From NCBI RefSeq assembly GCF_000380165.1, contig NZ_KB904651.1, positions 1 through 64,000 on the forward strand: a DNA stretch of 64,000 nucleotides, written 5' to 3'. Below are positions 46,531 to 54,957 of the stretch, one piece after another. Source of the stretch: Wenjunlia vitaminophila DSM 41686. Lineage in GTDB: Bacteria > Actinomycetota > Actinomycetes > Streptomycetales > Streptomycetaceae. Under the pieces are notes generated by a model. That model was not told the origin of the DNA. It did no database searches and worked only from the letters and a program-made list of their open reading frames with translations. Numbering within the stretch: the stretch's first letter is position 1; every line of letters starts with the position of its first letter. Position numbers and translations under genes: made by a program.

Positions 46531-49003
46531 AGAGCTTCTGCACCGGCGCGTACAGTAGCACCAGCCGCTTGGGCCGCCCGTCACCGAAGTCGATGGTCGC
46601 CTTCGCGTCCTTGCCCGCCCCCTCGACGGCCACCACGGTGCCGAGCCCGAAGGTGTCGTGGGTGACCCGGTCGCCCACCGCGAGCGACACCACCTCCCGC
46701 TCCGCGACCCGGCGGGCGGCGTATCCGGACGGTCCCGTCCTCGCCCGTGACGAGGACAGCGTCCCGGCCACCGGCGCACCGACCTTGCCGCCGGTGCGCT
46801 TCCAGTCGATCAGCGTGCTGGGGATCTCCTCGAGGAACCGTGACGGCGGGTTGTAGGCGGGCTGTCCCCAGGCGCTGCGCAGGGTGGCCCGGGACAGGTA
46901 CAGCCGCTGCTGGGCCCGGGTGATGCCCACGTAGGCCAGCCGCCGTTCCTCCTCCAGCTCCTTGGCCTGCCCCAGCGCGCGCATGTGCGGGAACACCCCG
47001 TCCTCCATGCCGGTGAGGAAGACCACGGGGAACTCCAGACCCTTGGCGGTGTGCAGGGTCATCAGGGTGATGACGCCGTTCCCGCCCTCGTCGTCGGGGA
47101 TCTGGTCGGAGTCGGCGACCAACGCCACCTGCTCGAGGAAGTCCGCGAGCGAACCCCCGGGGTTCTCCTGCTCGAACTCCAGGGCGACCGCGGCCAGCTC
47201 CTGGAGGTTCTCGATCCTGGTCTCGTCCTGGGGGTCGGTGGACGCCTGGAGTTCGGCGAGGTACCCCGTCTCCTCGAGCACCGCCTCGAGCACCGCCGCC
47301 GGTCCGGTCCCGGACTCGACGACCGTGCGCAGCTTGTCGAGCAGTTCGTTGAAGCGTTTGACCGCGTTGGCCGAGCGCGACGCCATGCCGTAGGCCTCGT
47401 CCACCCGGCGCAGCGCCTGGGCGAAGGTGATCCGTTCCCGTTGGGCCAGCGCCTCGATCATGGCCTCGGCGCGGTCGCCGATGCCCCGCTTGGGCACGTT
47501 GAGGACCCGCCGCAACGGCACCATGTCCTCGGGGTTGGCCAGCAGCCGGAGGTAGGCCAGGATGTCCCGGACCTCCCTGCGCTCGTAGAAGCGCACCCCG
47601 CCGACGACCTTGTAGGGCAGCCCGACCCGGATGAACACCTCTTCGAAGACCCGGGACTGGGCGTTGGTGCGGTAGAAGACGGCGACGTCACCGGGCCGGG
47701 CGTCCCCGGCGTCGGTGAGCCGGTCGATCTCCTCGGCCACGAACTGGGCCTCGTCGTGCTCGCTGTCCGCGACGTACCCGGTGATCACCGAGCCGGCCCC
47801 GGCGTCGGTCCACAGGTTCTTCGGGCGCCGGTTCGCGTTCTTCTCGATCACGGCGTTGGCGGCGCTGAGGATGGTCTGCGTGGAGCGGTAGTTCTGCTCG
47901 AGGAGGATGGTGGTGGCGTTCGGGTAGTCCTCCTCGAACTGGAGGATGTTGCGGATGGTCGCGCCGCGGAACGCGTAGATCGACTGGTCCGCGTCGCCCA
48001 CCACGCACAGCTCCGCGGGCTCCACCTCGGCCACCCCCGCGAGGGCGGGGTTCACCAGGTCGCCGTCCACGGTGCGCCTGGGCTGCTGGCCGGCCGCGCC
48101 GCCGACCAGCTCCCGCACCAGGGTGTACTGGGCGTGGTTGGTGTCCTGGTACTCGTCCACCAGCACGTGCCTGAAGCGCCGCCGGTAGTGCTCGGCCACG
48201 TCCGGGAACGCCTGGAGCAGGTGGACGGTGGTCATGATGATGTCGTCGAAGTCGAGGGCGTTCGCCTCGCGCAACCGCTGCTGGTAGAGCGCGTACACCT
48301 GGGCGAGCTGGCGCTCGGCGGGGTTGTCCGCCTGCGCGGCGTAGTCCTCGGCGTCGATGAGTTCGTTCTTGAGGTTGGAGATCTTCGCCGTGTACGCCTT
48401 CGGCGGGAACCGCTTGGGGTCCAGGTCGAGGTCCCGGCAGACCAACCCCATCAGCCGCAGCGCGTCGGCGGCGTCGTAGATGGAGAAGCTGGAGGTGAAG
48501 CCGAGCAGCTTGCTCTCCCGGCGCAGTATCCGCACGCAGGCGCTGTGGAAGGTCATCACCCACATGGCCCGCGCCCGGGAGCCCACCAGGTGCTCCACGC
48601 GTTCCTTCATCTCCCCGGCGGCCTTGTTGGTGAAGGTGATCGCCAGGATCTGCCCGGGGTGGGCGCCGCGGGCGGCCAGCAGGTGGGCGATGCGGTGGGT
48701 GAGCACCCGGGTCTTGCCCGAACCGGCCCCGGCGACGATGAGCAGCGGCGAACCGGTGTGCACCACGGCCTGTCGCTGCTGGGGGTTGAGTCCCTCGAGG
48801 AGCTGCGCGGGATCGGTGACGGTCCGCTCGGCCCCGTTGCGGTGGTACGCGTCACGCCCCGGGGGCACCGCGAAGGGGTCCCCGAAGAAGTCGGCGGGGA
48901 GCTCCTCGGGGGCCCCCTCGTCGTCCTCCGGAGGCGGCAACGGCTCGTCTGCCGACTGCGGATCGAGGCCGGGGAGCGGGATGTCGTCGAAGAGGCTGCT
49001 CAT
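46529..49003 (-). CDS. pcrA: ATP-dependent DNA helicase PcrA/UvrD
   Basis: An 824-residue superfamily 1A helicase for repair and replication restart. Helicase motifs can be read in order: LNPQQRQAVVHT (Q), AGAGSGKTRVL (I), AITFTNKAAGEMK (Ia), DEYQDTN (II), GDADQSIYAFRGA (III), EQNYRST (IV), TLHTAKGLEFPVVFL (V) and YVGITRAQQRLYLS (VI). The C-terminal about 50 residues form a PcrA-specific Tudor-like domain (VAVGDRVTHDTFGLGTVVAVEG). The ATG at 49003 follows GGGAGCG. An acidic 55-residue N-terminal tail precedes the fold. Upstream bases contain TAGACT, a plausible -10 with a very short leader. Confidence 0.96.
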   Translation of the reverse strand: MSSLFDDIPLPGLDPQSADEPLPPPEDDEGAPEELPADFFGDPFAVPPGRDAYHRNGAERTVTDPAQLLEGLNPQQRQAVVHTGSPLLIVAGAGSGKTRVLTHRIAHLLAARGAHPGQILAITFTNKAAGEMKERVEHLVGSRARAMWVMTFHSACVRILRRESKLLGFTSSFSIYDAADALRLMGLVCRDLDLDPKRFPPKAYTAKISNLKNELIDAEDYAAQADNPAERQLAQVYALYQQRLREANALDFDDIIMTTVHLLQAFPDVAEHYRRRFRHVLVDEYQDTNHAQYTLVRELVGGAAGQQPRRTVDGDLVNPALAGVAEVEPAELCVVGDADQSIYAFRGATIRNILQFEEDYPNATTILLEQNYRSTQTILSAANAVIEKNANRRPKNLWTDAGAGSVITGYVADSEHDEAQFVAEEIDRLTDAGDARPGDVAVFYRTNAQSRVFEEVFIRVGLPYKVVGGVRFYERREVRDILAYLRLLANPEDMVPLRRVLNVPKRGIGDRAEAMIEALAQRERITFAQALRRVDEAYGMASRSANAVKRFNELLDKLRTVVESGTGPAAVLEAVLEETGYLAELQASTDPQDETRIENLQELAAVALEFEQENPGGSLADFLEQVALVADSDQIPDDEGGNGVITLMTLHTAKGLEFPVVFLTGMEDGVFPHMRALGQAKELEEERRLAYVGITRAQQRLYLSRATLRSAWGQPAYNPPSRFLEEIPSTLIDWKRTGGKVGAPVAGTLSSSRARTGPSGYAARRVAEREVVSLAVGDRVTHDTFGLGTVVAVEGAGKDAKATIDFGDGRPKRLVLLYAPVQKL

Positions 49004-49268
49004 CGCTCCCGAGTCTAGGGCGTGGCGCCGACACCCGAGCCTCCGCCACCGCCGCGACCGTGATCCCGCGCCACCACCTTCGGCGGTGACCACGCAGAGC
49101 GACGTGTGCGGATTCCTGTCCGGGTTCTCCTCTGGTGAGCTGAAAGGTCTCGAACATATTTCGTTCACATGTCAGATCTGCCTTCCCAGTGGTCGCACCA
49201 CATGAGTAACGTGCCCGTCCAAGACAGGCCGTCCCCCACGGCGCCCCCCATGGAAGGAGCCGCCGGCC

Positions 49269-50462
49269 TTGGCTTCCCACCGCAAGCCCGGACCCGCCCG
49301 CGGTCCCCTGGCCGCCCCCGGCGCCCGGACCGCGATCGGACTCAGCTCCGCCGCGTTGGCCACCCTCACCCTGCTCAGCGAGACCGCCGCCGCGGCGCCG
49401 GCCGAGCCGGAACCCTCCATCACGGAGGTCAAGGCACAGGTCGACGCGCTGTACCGACAGGCCGAGGTCGCCACCCAGCGCTACAACCAGGCCAAGGAGA
49501 AGACGGACAAGCAGCGCCGCCAGGTGGACCGGCTGCTGGACCAGGTCGCCGCCCAGACCGACGAGCTGAACGACGCGCGCAGCACCCTGGGCCGGTACGC
49601 CGCCGCCCAGTACCGCGCGGGCGGCGCCAGCACCACCGCCACCCTGCTGCTCACCGACGACCCCCAGGAGCTGTTCGACCAGGAGCGGCTGCTGGACCGG
49701 ATCGCCGACGACCAGGCCGAGGCGGTTTCGGAGTTCCGCACCAAGCGGACCCGCACCACCGAGAAGCGGGAGGAGGCATCCCGGAGCCTGACCGACCTCT
49801 CCGAGTCGCAGCGCCAGCTCGCCACCGAGAAGAAGGCCGTGCAGAGCAAGCTGTCGGAGGCCAGGACCCTGCTCGCGGACCTCACCGAGAAGGAACGCGA
49901 GCGCCTGGCGGAGCTGGAACGCCAGCGCCGGGAGGAGGCCCAGCGCAGGGCCGAGGAGCTGGCGCGCAAGGAGCGGGAGCGGGACGCGGCGGCCGAGCGG
50001 CAACAGCAGGAACAGCAGGCACAGCAGCAACAACAACAGGAACAGCAGCAGGAGCAGCAGGATTCCACCGCGGAGCAGGAGGACACCTCCACCTCGACCG
50101 ACGGCGGGTACGCCACCAGGGCACAACAGGCGGTGGACTTCGCCCGGGCACAGCTCGGCAAGCCGTACGTGTGGGGAGCGACCGGCCCCAACTCCTACGA
50201 CTGCTCCGGACTGACCCAGGCCGCCTGGAAGGCCGCCGGGGTGGACCTGCCACGGACCACCTGGGACCAGGTCAACGCCGGCCAGCGCGTGGCGACCGCC
50301 GACCTGCTCCCCGGTGACCTCGTCTTCTTCTACGACGACATCAGTCATGTGGGGCTGTACATCGGCGAGGGCCAGATGATCCACGCCCCCAAGCCGGGAG
50401 ACGTCGTGAAGATCGCACCGATCACCGAGATGCCGATCTACGGCAACGTGCGCCCTGCCTGA
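49269..50462 (+). CDS. NlpC/P60 peptidoglycan hydrolase with coiled coil (RipA-like)
   Basis: A 397-residue secreted hydrolase. A signal peptide (about 1-44) precedes a long coiled coil (about 50-265, many QRR, KEK and ERE heptads) that becomes a Gln-rich tract (about 245-262). The C-terminal NlpC/P60 domain has the catalytic Cys312 in DCSGLTQ and His360 in SHVGLYIG. It cleaves stem peptides in the wall, as RipA and CwlO-type enzymes do. Start TTG 49269 has AAGGAG nine bases upstream. The coiled coil suggests control by an FtsX-like partner (inference). Confidence 0.93.
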   Translation: MASHRKPGPARGPLAAPGARTAIGLSSAALATLTLLSETAAAAPAEPEPSITEVKAQVDALYRQAEVATQRYNQAKEKTDKQRRQVDRLLDQVAAQTDELNDARSTLGRYAAAQYRAGGASTTATLLLTDDPQELFDQERLLDRIADDQAEAVSEFRTKRTRTTEKREEASRSLTDLSESQRQLATEKKAVQSKLSEARTLLADLTEKERERLAELERQRREEAQRRAEELARKERERDAAAERQQQEQQAQQQQQQEQQQEQQDSTAEQEDTSTSTDGGYATRAQQAVDFARAQLGKPYVWGATGPNSYDCSGLTQAAWKAAGVDLPRTTWDQVNAGQRVATADLLPGDLVFFYDDISHVGLYIGEGQMIHAPKPGDVVKIAPITEMPIYGNVRPA

Positions 50463-50803
50463 CCGAGTGCGGACTCTCCGGCCGGCTGCTGGTGGCGGCG
50501 GGCCGGCGCGGCCCGACGGGGGAACGGGCCGCACCGGCGTGCCGGTAGCCTGGAACCGTCGGGTTGACGGCGCGGGGTCGGCTACCTGGCAGCGACGTTA
50601 TCCGCTGTCGAGGCAGCGGAGGGGGCTCAGACCGAAGATGAGCGTAATCGCCCGCAATCCGATGGAAGCGGGACAAATGCTCCCCCTATACCGGTCCTGC
50701 CGATCGTCAACGTGATCGATCCCCGGGATTCGGCCACCGGCCTTCGGCGCCCTGCCCCCACCCACCCCGGAGCCGGTCCGGTACCCGAAGTTATGCTCCG
50801 GCC
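50463..50803. other. Intergenic region, nothing recognised except a small hairpin
   Basis: 341 bases. CCGCTG (50602-50607) and CAGCGG (50614-50619) make a short hairpin. The part from about 50620 to 50720 is less GC-rich and may hold the promoter of the next gene. No gene, repeat or known RNA motif seen. Confidence 0.35.
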
Positions 50804-51157
50804 ATGGACGCCACCATCAACGCCTTCGTCGGTCTGCACATCATCGGGATCGCCGCCCTGCTCGGCGGCTTCCTGACCCAGACGAAGGCCATGGCCTCGG
50901 ACGAGGCCCGGATGACGCCGGCCATGCTGCACGGGGCGCTGACCATGCTGGTCACCGGGCTGACCCTGGTCGGTCTCGACCAGGCCGACGACCGCGACGT
51001 CAACAACGTCAAGATCGGGATCAAGCTGGCCGTGCTGACCGCCGTGCTGATCCTGGTCTACGTCAAGCGGGACGAGGCCAGGGCGGGCAAGGCGGCGTTC
51101 GGCGCCGTGGGCCTGCTCACCATGACCAACATCTTCATCGCGGTGATGTGGACCTGA
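50804..51157 (+). CDS. Small four-helix membrane protein (unrecognised)
   Basis: A 117-residue protein with hydrophobic stretches at about 5-25, 42-60, 72-88 and 98-116, separated by short charged loops (DEARMT, DQADDRDVNNVK, VKRDEARAGK). It resembles small actinobacterial integral membrane proteins found as single genes. No catalytic or binding motif is present. It is convergent with the response regulator gene 42 bases away. ATG 50804 is the only start that keeps the first helix intact. Confidence 0.7.
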   Translation: MDATINAFVGLHIIGIAALLGGFLTQTKAMASDEARMTPAMLHGALTMLVTGLTLVGLDQADDRDVNNVKIGIKLAVLTAVLILVYVKRDEARAGKAAFGAVGLLTMTNIFIAVMWT

Positions 51158-51199
51158 CCGGGACGGCCACCGGTCCGCGGGCCGCCGCCCGGCTCCGGT

Positions 51200-51895
51200 T
51201 CAGACCAGGCGGCGCGCGGTCGCCCAGCGGGTCAGCTCGTGGCGGTTGCTGAGCTGGAGCTTGCGCAGCACGGCGGAGACATGGCTCTCCACGGTCTTCA
51301 CCGAGATGAACAACTGCCTGGCGATCTCCTTGTAGGCGTAGCCACGGGCGATCAGCCGCAGGACCTCCCGTTCCCGTTGGGTGAGCCGGTCCAGGTCCTC
51401 GTCCACCGGCGGGGTGTCGGTGGCGGCGAACGCGTCCAGCACGAAACCGGCGAGCCGGGGCGAGAAGACCGCGTCGCCGTCGGCGACCCGGAACACCGCG
51501 GCCACCAGGTCGGGCCCGGTTATGGTCTTGGTGACGTAGCCGCGGGCCCCGCCGCGGATGACCCCGATGACGTCCTCCGCCGCGTCCGACACCGACAGCG
51601 CCAGGAACCGCACCGGTCGCTCGTCGGTCATCAGCGAGGAGCAGCGGCGCAGCACCTCCACCCCGCCGCCGCCCGGCAGGTGCACGTCCAGCAGCACCAC
51701 GTCGGGACGGGTGGCGGACACCACCGACACCGCCTGGTCCACGTCGGCGGCCTCGCCGACCACGTCCACCCCGGTGCTCGGGGTGTCGCCGATCTCCGCC
51801 TGCACCCCGGTGCGGAACATCCGGTGGTCGTCCACCAACACGACGCGCACCTGCCGACCCGGCGTGGTTTCCGTACTCGTCCCCGTGTCCGTCAT
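51200..51895 (-). CDS. LuxR/NarL-family response regulator
   Basis: A 231-residue response regulator. The receiver domain (about 12-135) has the acidic pair in VVLVDDHRMF, the phosphorylated Asp in VVLLDVHLPG and the lysine in YVTKTITG. The C-terminal LuxR helix-turn-helix (about 165-225) reads LTQREREVLRLIARGYAYKEIARQL. Its ATG overlaps the stop of the sensor kinase (ATGA, 51892-51895). With the kinase it makes a LiaRS-like cell-envelope stress pair. Confidence 0.96.
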   Translation of the reverse strand: MTDTGTSTETTPGRQVRVVLVDDHRMFRTGVQAEIGDTPSTGVDVVGEAADVDQAVSVVSATRPDVVLLDVHLPGGGGVEVLRRCSSLMTDERPVRFLALSVSDAAEDVIGVIRGGARGYVTKTITGPDLVAAVFRVADGDAVFSPRLAGFVLDAFAATDTPPVDEDLDRLTQREREVLRLIARGYAYKEIARQLFISVKTVESHVSAVLRKLQLSNRHELTRWATARRLV

Positions 51896-53181
51896 GACCG
51901 CACCCTCTCCATCTCCAGCTCCACCTCGGTCCCACCGCCCGGGACACCGCGCAGCACCGCCCGGCCCCCGTTCCGCCGCATCCTGCCGATGATCGACTCG
52001 CGCACGCCCATCCGGTCCGCGGGCACCTGCTCCGGGTCGAAGCCCGGCCCGCGGTCCCGGACGAAGACGAGCACCGTGGCCTCCTCGACCTCGGCGTAGA
52101 CCTGCACCGGCGCACCGCCACCGTACTTGGCGGCGTTCACCATGGCTTCCCGCGCGGCCTGCAGTTGTGCGGCCAGCCGCTCGTCGAGCGGGCAGTCGCC
52201 GACGCAGACGACCTCGACCGGCACCCCGTGGGCGTCTTCGACCTCGCCCGCGACCCGGCGCACCGCCTCGGCGAGCGTGCTGGGCTCGTCCTCCCGGTCG
52301 GCGTCCGGCTGGTACAGCCAGCGCCGCAGCTCACGCTCCTGGGCCCGGGCCAGCCTGGCCACCTCCCGCGGGTCCTCGGCGTGGCGCTGGATCAGGGTGA
52401 GCGTGTGCAGGACCGAGTCGTGGACGTGGGCGGCGACCTCGGCCCGCTCCTGGGCCCGGATGCGCATCAGCCGCTCCGAGGACAGGTCCTGGGCCATCCG
52501 CACCAGGTAGGGGCCGGCGATCAGGGCGATGCCGGCCAGGACGGCCACCACGGCCTGGAACACGGCACCGAGGTGTTCGACCGACCCCTGGATCACGATG
52601 AACCCGGCGACCCCGAAACCGACCAGGACCACGCCCGCGGCACTGCGGGCGACCGGCAGCAACCGTTTGTTGGACCTGCCCATCCGCACCCAGCGGGCCC
52701 TGCGGGTGTCGTCGGCCTGCCGCCACACCAGGACGACGCCCGTGCCGACCAGCGCGAACGGCCAGACGTACGGGCTGAAGAGGCCGAACTCCAGGTTGCC
52801 GGCCAGCACGCCGAAGGCGACCACCAGGGTCAGCGCGGCGACCACGCCCATCCGCTCGTTCCGGCCGTCCAGCCGTCGCCGGTGGCGCTTGTCGGTCGCG
52901 TCCTGCGGCTGTACGCCGCCGACGCCGAGCGGCACCACGAACCAGAAGACGGCGTAGAGCAGCACCCCCATCCCCCGGGGGAACATCAGCACGAGGAAGG
53001 CCAGCCGCACCCAGAGCACCGGCAGCCCCAGGTGTCCGGCGAGCCCACGGGCGACCCCGCCGCATATTCGACCCTCGGCGCTGCGGTACAGCTTGCGCGG
53101 CGGCGACTCCTTGGGACCCGACTGGGCCGCGGAGGACCACGGCGGGACCGCGGAGTCGGCCGGCGGAGGGCTGGTGGGCAT
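51892..53181 (-). CDS. Sensor histidine kinase with PspC domain (LiaS-like)
   Basis: A 429-residue membrane kinase. The N-terminal PspC domain (about 33-95, RKLYRSAEGRICGGVARGLAGHLG) is followed by several membrane helices (about 65-90, 110-130, 137-155, 180-220). A HisKA_3 dimerisation domain with HVHD (phosphoacceptor H254) and a HATPase_c domain (EAMVNAAKYGGG N box and RDRGPGFD G box) end it. PspC-HK proteins answer to envelope stress in actinomycetes. ATG 53181 was chosen over 53196 because it keeps the domain start and lies close to the promoter. It is divergent from a gene for another PspC protein, suggesting common regulation. Confidence 0.95.
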   Translation of the reverse strand: MPTSPPPADSAVPPWSSAAQSGPKESPPRKLYRSAEGRICGGVARGLAGHLGLPVLWVRLAFLVLMFPRGMGVLLYAVFWFVVPLGVGGVQPQDATDKRHRRRLDGRNERMGVVAALTLVVAFGVLAGNLEFGLFSPYVWPFALVGTGVVLVWRQADDTRRARWVRMGRSNKRLLPVARSAAGVVLVGFGVAGFIVIQGSVEHLGAVFQAVVAVLAGIALIAGPYLVRMAQDLSSERLMRIRAQERAEVAAHVHDSVLHTLTLIQRHAEDPREVARLARAQERELRRWLYQPDADREDEPSTLAEAVRRVAGEVEDAHGVPVEVVCVGDCPLDERLAAQLQAAREAMVNAAKYGGGAPVQVYAEVEEATVLVFVRDRGPGFDPEQVPADRMGVRESIIGRMRRNGGRAVLRGVPGGGTEVELEMERVRS

Positions 53182-53360
53182 ACCGTCGATCCTCACACGT
53201 GCGGGCGCGCCCGGACATCAGGGTCTCCCCCCAGTCCGCCCGCCGGCGAACCCCCGGCGCCGGGGGGCCGACCGGGGGACAGGCCCTAGGGGTGCGTACC
53301 GGGAGGGTTCAGGGTGGGACCCGGTGGGACCCGGCCAGGGCCGACCGCCACCATGGAGCC
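53182..53360. promoter_or_regulatory. Divergent promoter region of the two PspC operons
   Basis: 179 bases between the kinase operon and the PspC/LiaF-like operon. It is GC-rich; GTTCAGGGTGGGACC-type direct repeats (GGGTGGGACCCGGTGGGACCCGG) around 53311-53333 are a candidate regulator site. No certain -10. Confidence 0.35.
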
Positions 53361-54668
53361 ATGAGCCAGGACGACACGACGGGCACCGGCTCCGCCGGTG
53401 CCGCGTCGGAACACTCCACCCCGCCGGAGGGCGGGCCGGGGGGCCAGGACGAGGCACCCCGGCGGCCGGGGCCGCTGCGGCGCAGCCGGCAGCACCGGGT
53501 GATCGGTGGGGTGTGCGGCGGCCTCGGCCGTTACTTCGACGTGGACCCGGTGCTGTTCCGGATCGTGCTCGGGGTGCTCGCCGTGACCGGTGGCCTGGGG
53601 CTGCTGGTGTACGGCGTGGTGTGGTTGTTCTCCCCGGAGCACGGGGAGGAGCACAACGAGGGCCACCGCATGCTCTCCGGCCAGGTCGGCGGGCAGGGCA
53701 TGGCGGCGGTGCTCACCGCGCTGAGCGGCTGCGCGGTCTTCCTGACCACCATCGGCCGGGACAGCGAGGACCCCTTCCCCCTCCTGGTCACCGCCGCGGT
53801 GCTGGGCGGGACGTACTGGTCCCGGCGGCGCCGGCGGGAGGTCGCCCAGGCGATGGCGGCCGACCCGGGGGGCGCCGCCACCGTGACCGACGCCCCGCCC
53901 GCCGCCGGCCCCCCGCCGGCACCCGGCGGCCCCTCGTGGTGGAGGGGCGGCACCGAGGAGAGCGGCTACCTGTGGGGGCCCGACGACGGCGGAACCGACA
54001 CCGCCGGCCCGGCGTCGCCCCCGCGACCGCCGCGCGAGCCCCGTTCGCCGCTGCCCTGGCTCATCGGGCCGGTCGCGTTGGTGGTGGGCACGGTCGCGAC
54101 GTCCCTGTCCTGGTCCCGCCCGCTGGGCACGGCGCTCCAGATCGGGCTGGCCTGCGCCCTCGCGGTGATCGGTGTGGGCCTCGTGGTGAGCGCCCGGTAC
54201 GGCAGGGTGCGGTGGGGCACCATGGTCCTCGCTCTCGTCGTCGGCGGGCTGCTGGTGTGCGCGTCGGCGCTGCCCAAGAGCATCGGGACCGAGTGGCACA
54301 CCCAGGTGTGGCGTCCCGCCGGGGTGGCCCAGCTCCAGCCGAGGTACGAGCTCGGCACCGGTGCCGCCACCCTGGACCTGACCGGGGTGGACCCGGGCGG
54401 CAGGACCGTGCGGGTGGACGCCGAGGTCAGTGCGGGCCGGCTGCGGGTCCGGGTGCCGGACACCGTGCGGGTGGAGGTCAGCACCCGCACCGACGTGGGA
54501 GTGGTCCGGCTCCCTGCCGGCCGGGGTTCCCACGAGGACGTGGACGTCGTGGTCAACGACCGGCGGAACACGGTGCTCGTGCCGACCGCCCCGGTCGGGG
54601 AGCGGAAGGACGGCACCCTGCGGCTCTGGTTGAGGATCGACGTCGGTTACCTGGAGGTCATCCGGTGA
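53361..54668 (+). CDS. PspC-domain membrane protein with C-terminal LiaF/toast-rack-like region
   Basis: A 435-residue protein. A PspC domain (about 40-100, RQHRVIGGVCGGLGRYFDVDPVLFRIV) with its membrane helix is followed by more hydrophobic segments (about 112-130, 232-250, 255-275, 290-310) separated by a Pro-rich linker. A beta-rich C-terminal region (about 335-435, GAATLDLTGVD, VRVDAEVSAGRLRVRVPDTVRVEV) resembles the LiaF/DUF4097 toast-rack fold. Together with the divergent kinase pair it forms a LiaFSR-like envelope-stress module. Start ATG 53361. Confidence 0.85.
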   Translation: MSQDDTTGTGSAGAASEHSTPPEGGPGGQDEAPRRPGPLRRSRQHRVIGGVCGGLGRYFDVDPVLFRIVLGVLAVTGGLGLLVYGVVWLFSPEHGEEHNEGHRMLSGQVGGQGMAAVLTALSGCAVFLTTIGRDSEDPFPLLVTAAVLGGTYWSRRRRREVAQAMAADPGGAATVTDAPPAAGPPPAPGGPSWWRGGTEESGYLWGPDDGGTDTAGPASPPRPPREPRSPLPWLIGPVALVVGTVATSLSWSRPLGTALQIGLACALAVIGVGLVVSARYGRVRWGTMVLALVVGGLLVCASALPKSIGTEWHTQVWRPAGVAQLQPRYELGTGAATLDLTGVDPGGRTVRVDAEVSAGRLRVRVPDTVRVEVSTRTDVGVVRLPAGRGSHEDVDVVVNDRRNTVLVPTAPVGERKDGTLRLWLRIDVGYLEVIR

Positions 54669-54871
54669 AGTCCCACGAGTTCCGGCCGTCCCACCTGGTG
54701 GCCGGGGTGGTGTGCCTCGCGGTGGCGGTGACGTACCTGTTGGACGCCTCGGGGCTCTGGCAGGTGCCGACGGTGGTCGGCGGCAACGTCTTCCTGCTCG
54801 GCATGGTGGCGGCGGCCGTCACCGGCACGGTGCACCGCTCGCTGCGGCGCCGTGCGCGGGACGCTGACTGA
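54665..54871 (+). CDS. 68-residue two-helix membrane protein
   Basis: A GTG at 54665 overlaps the stop of the PspC gene (GTGA, 54665-54668) and opens a 68-residue frame, KSHEFRPSHLVAGVVCLAVA onward, with two hydrophobic segments (about 10-28 and 36-55) and a basic tail (RSLRRRARDAD). Size, overlap and codon use support a coupled real gene. Small proteins of this type often follow PspC genes in actinomycetes; the function is unknown. Confidence 0.75.
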   Translation: MKSHEFRPSHLVAGVVCLAVAVTYLLDASGLWQVPTVVGGNVFLLGMVAAAVTGTVHRSLRRRARDAD

Positions 54872-54895
54872 CCGGCGCCCCGGGACCGGCCCGGG

Positions 54896-54939
54896 GACGG
54901 ACGCGCGCCCCCGGGAGGTCCCGGGGGCGCGCGTCCGTC
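54896..54939. terminator. Bidirectional terminator PspC operon/guaA
   Basis: A perfect 21-bp inverted repeat, 54896-54916 with 54919-54939, with a minimal loop, lies between convergent genes. It is the longest perfect stem in the window. Confidence 0.85.
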
Positions 54940-54957
54940 AGGGGTGTTCGGTGCGGG

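Noticed and set aside
49004-49268. A riboswitch in front of the NlpC/P60 gene, where ydaO elements are often found in actinobacteria
   Set aside because: None of the conserved ydaO segments is present; only a small GTGGTCGCACCAC palindrome is seen.
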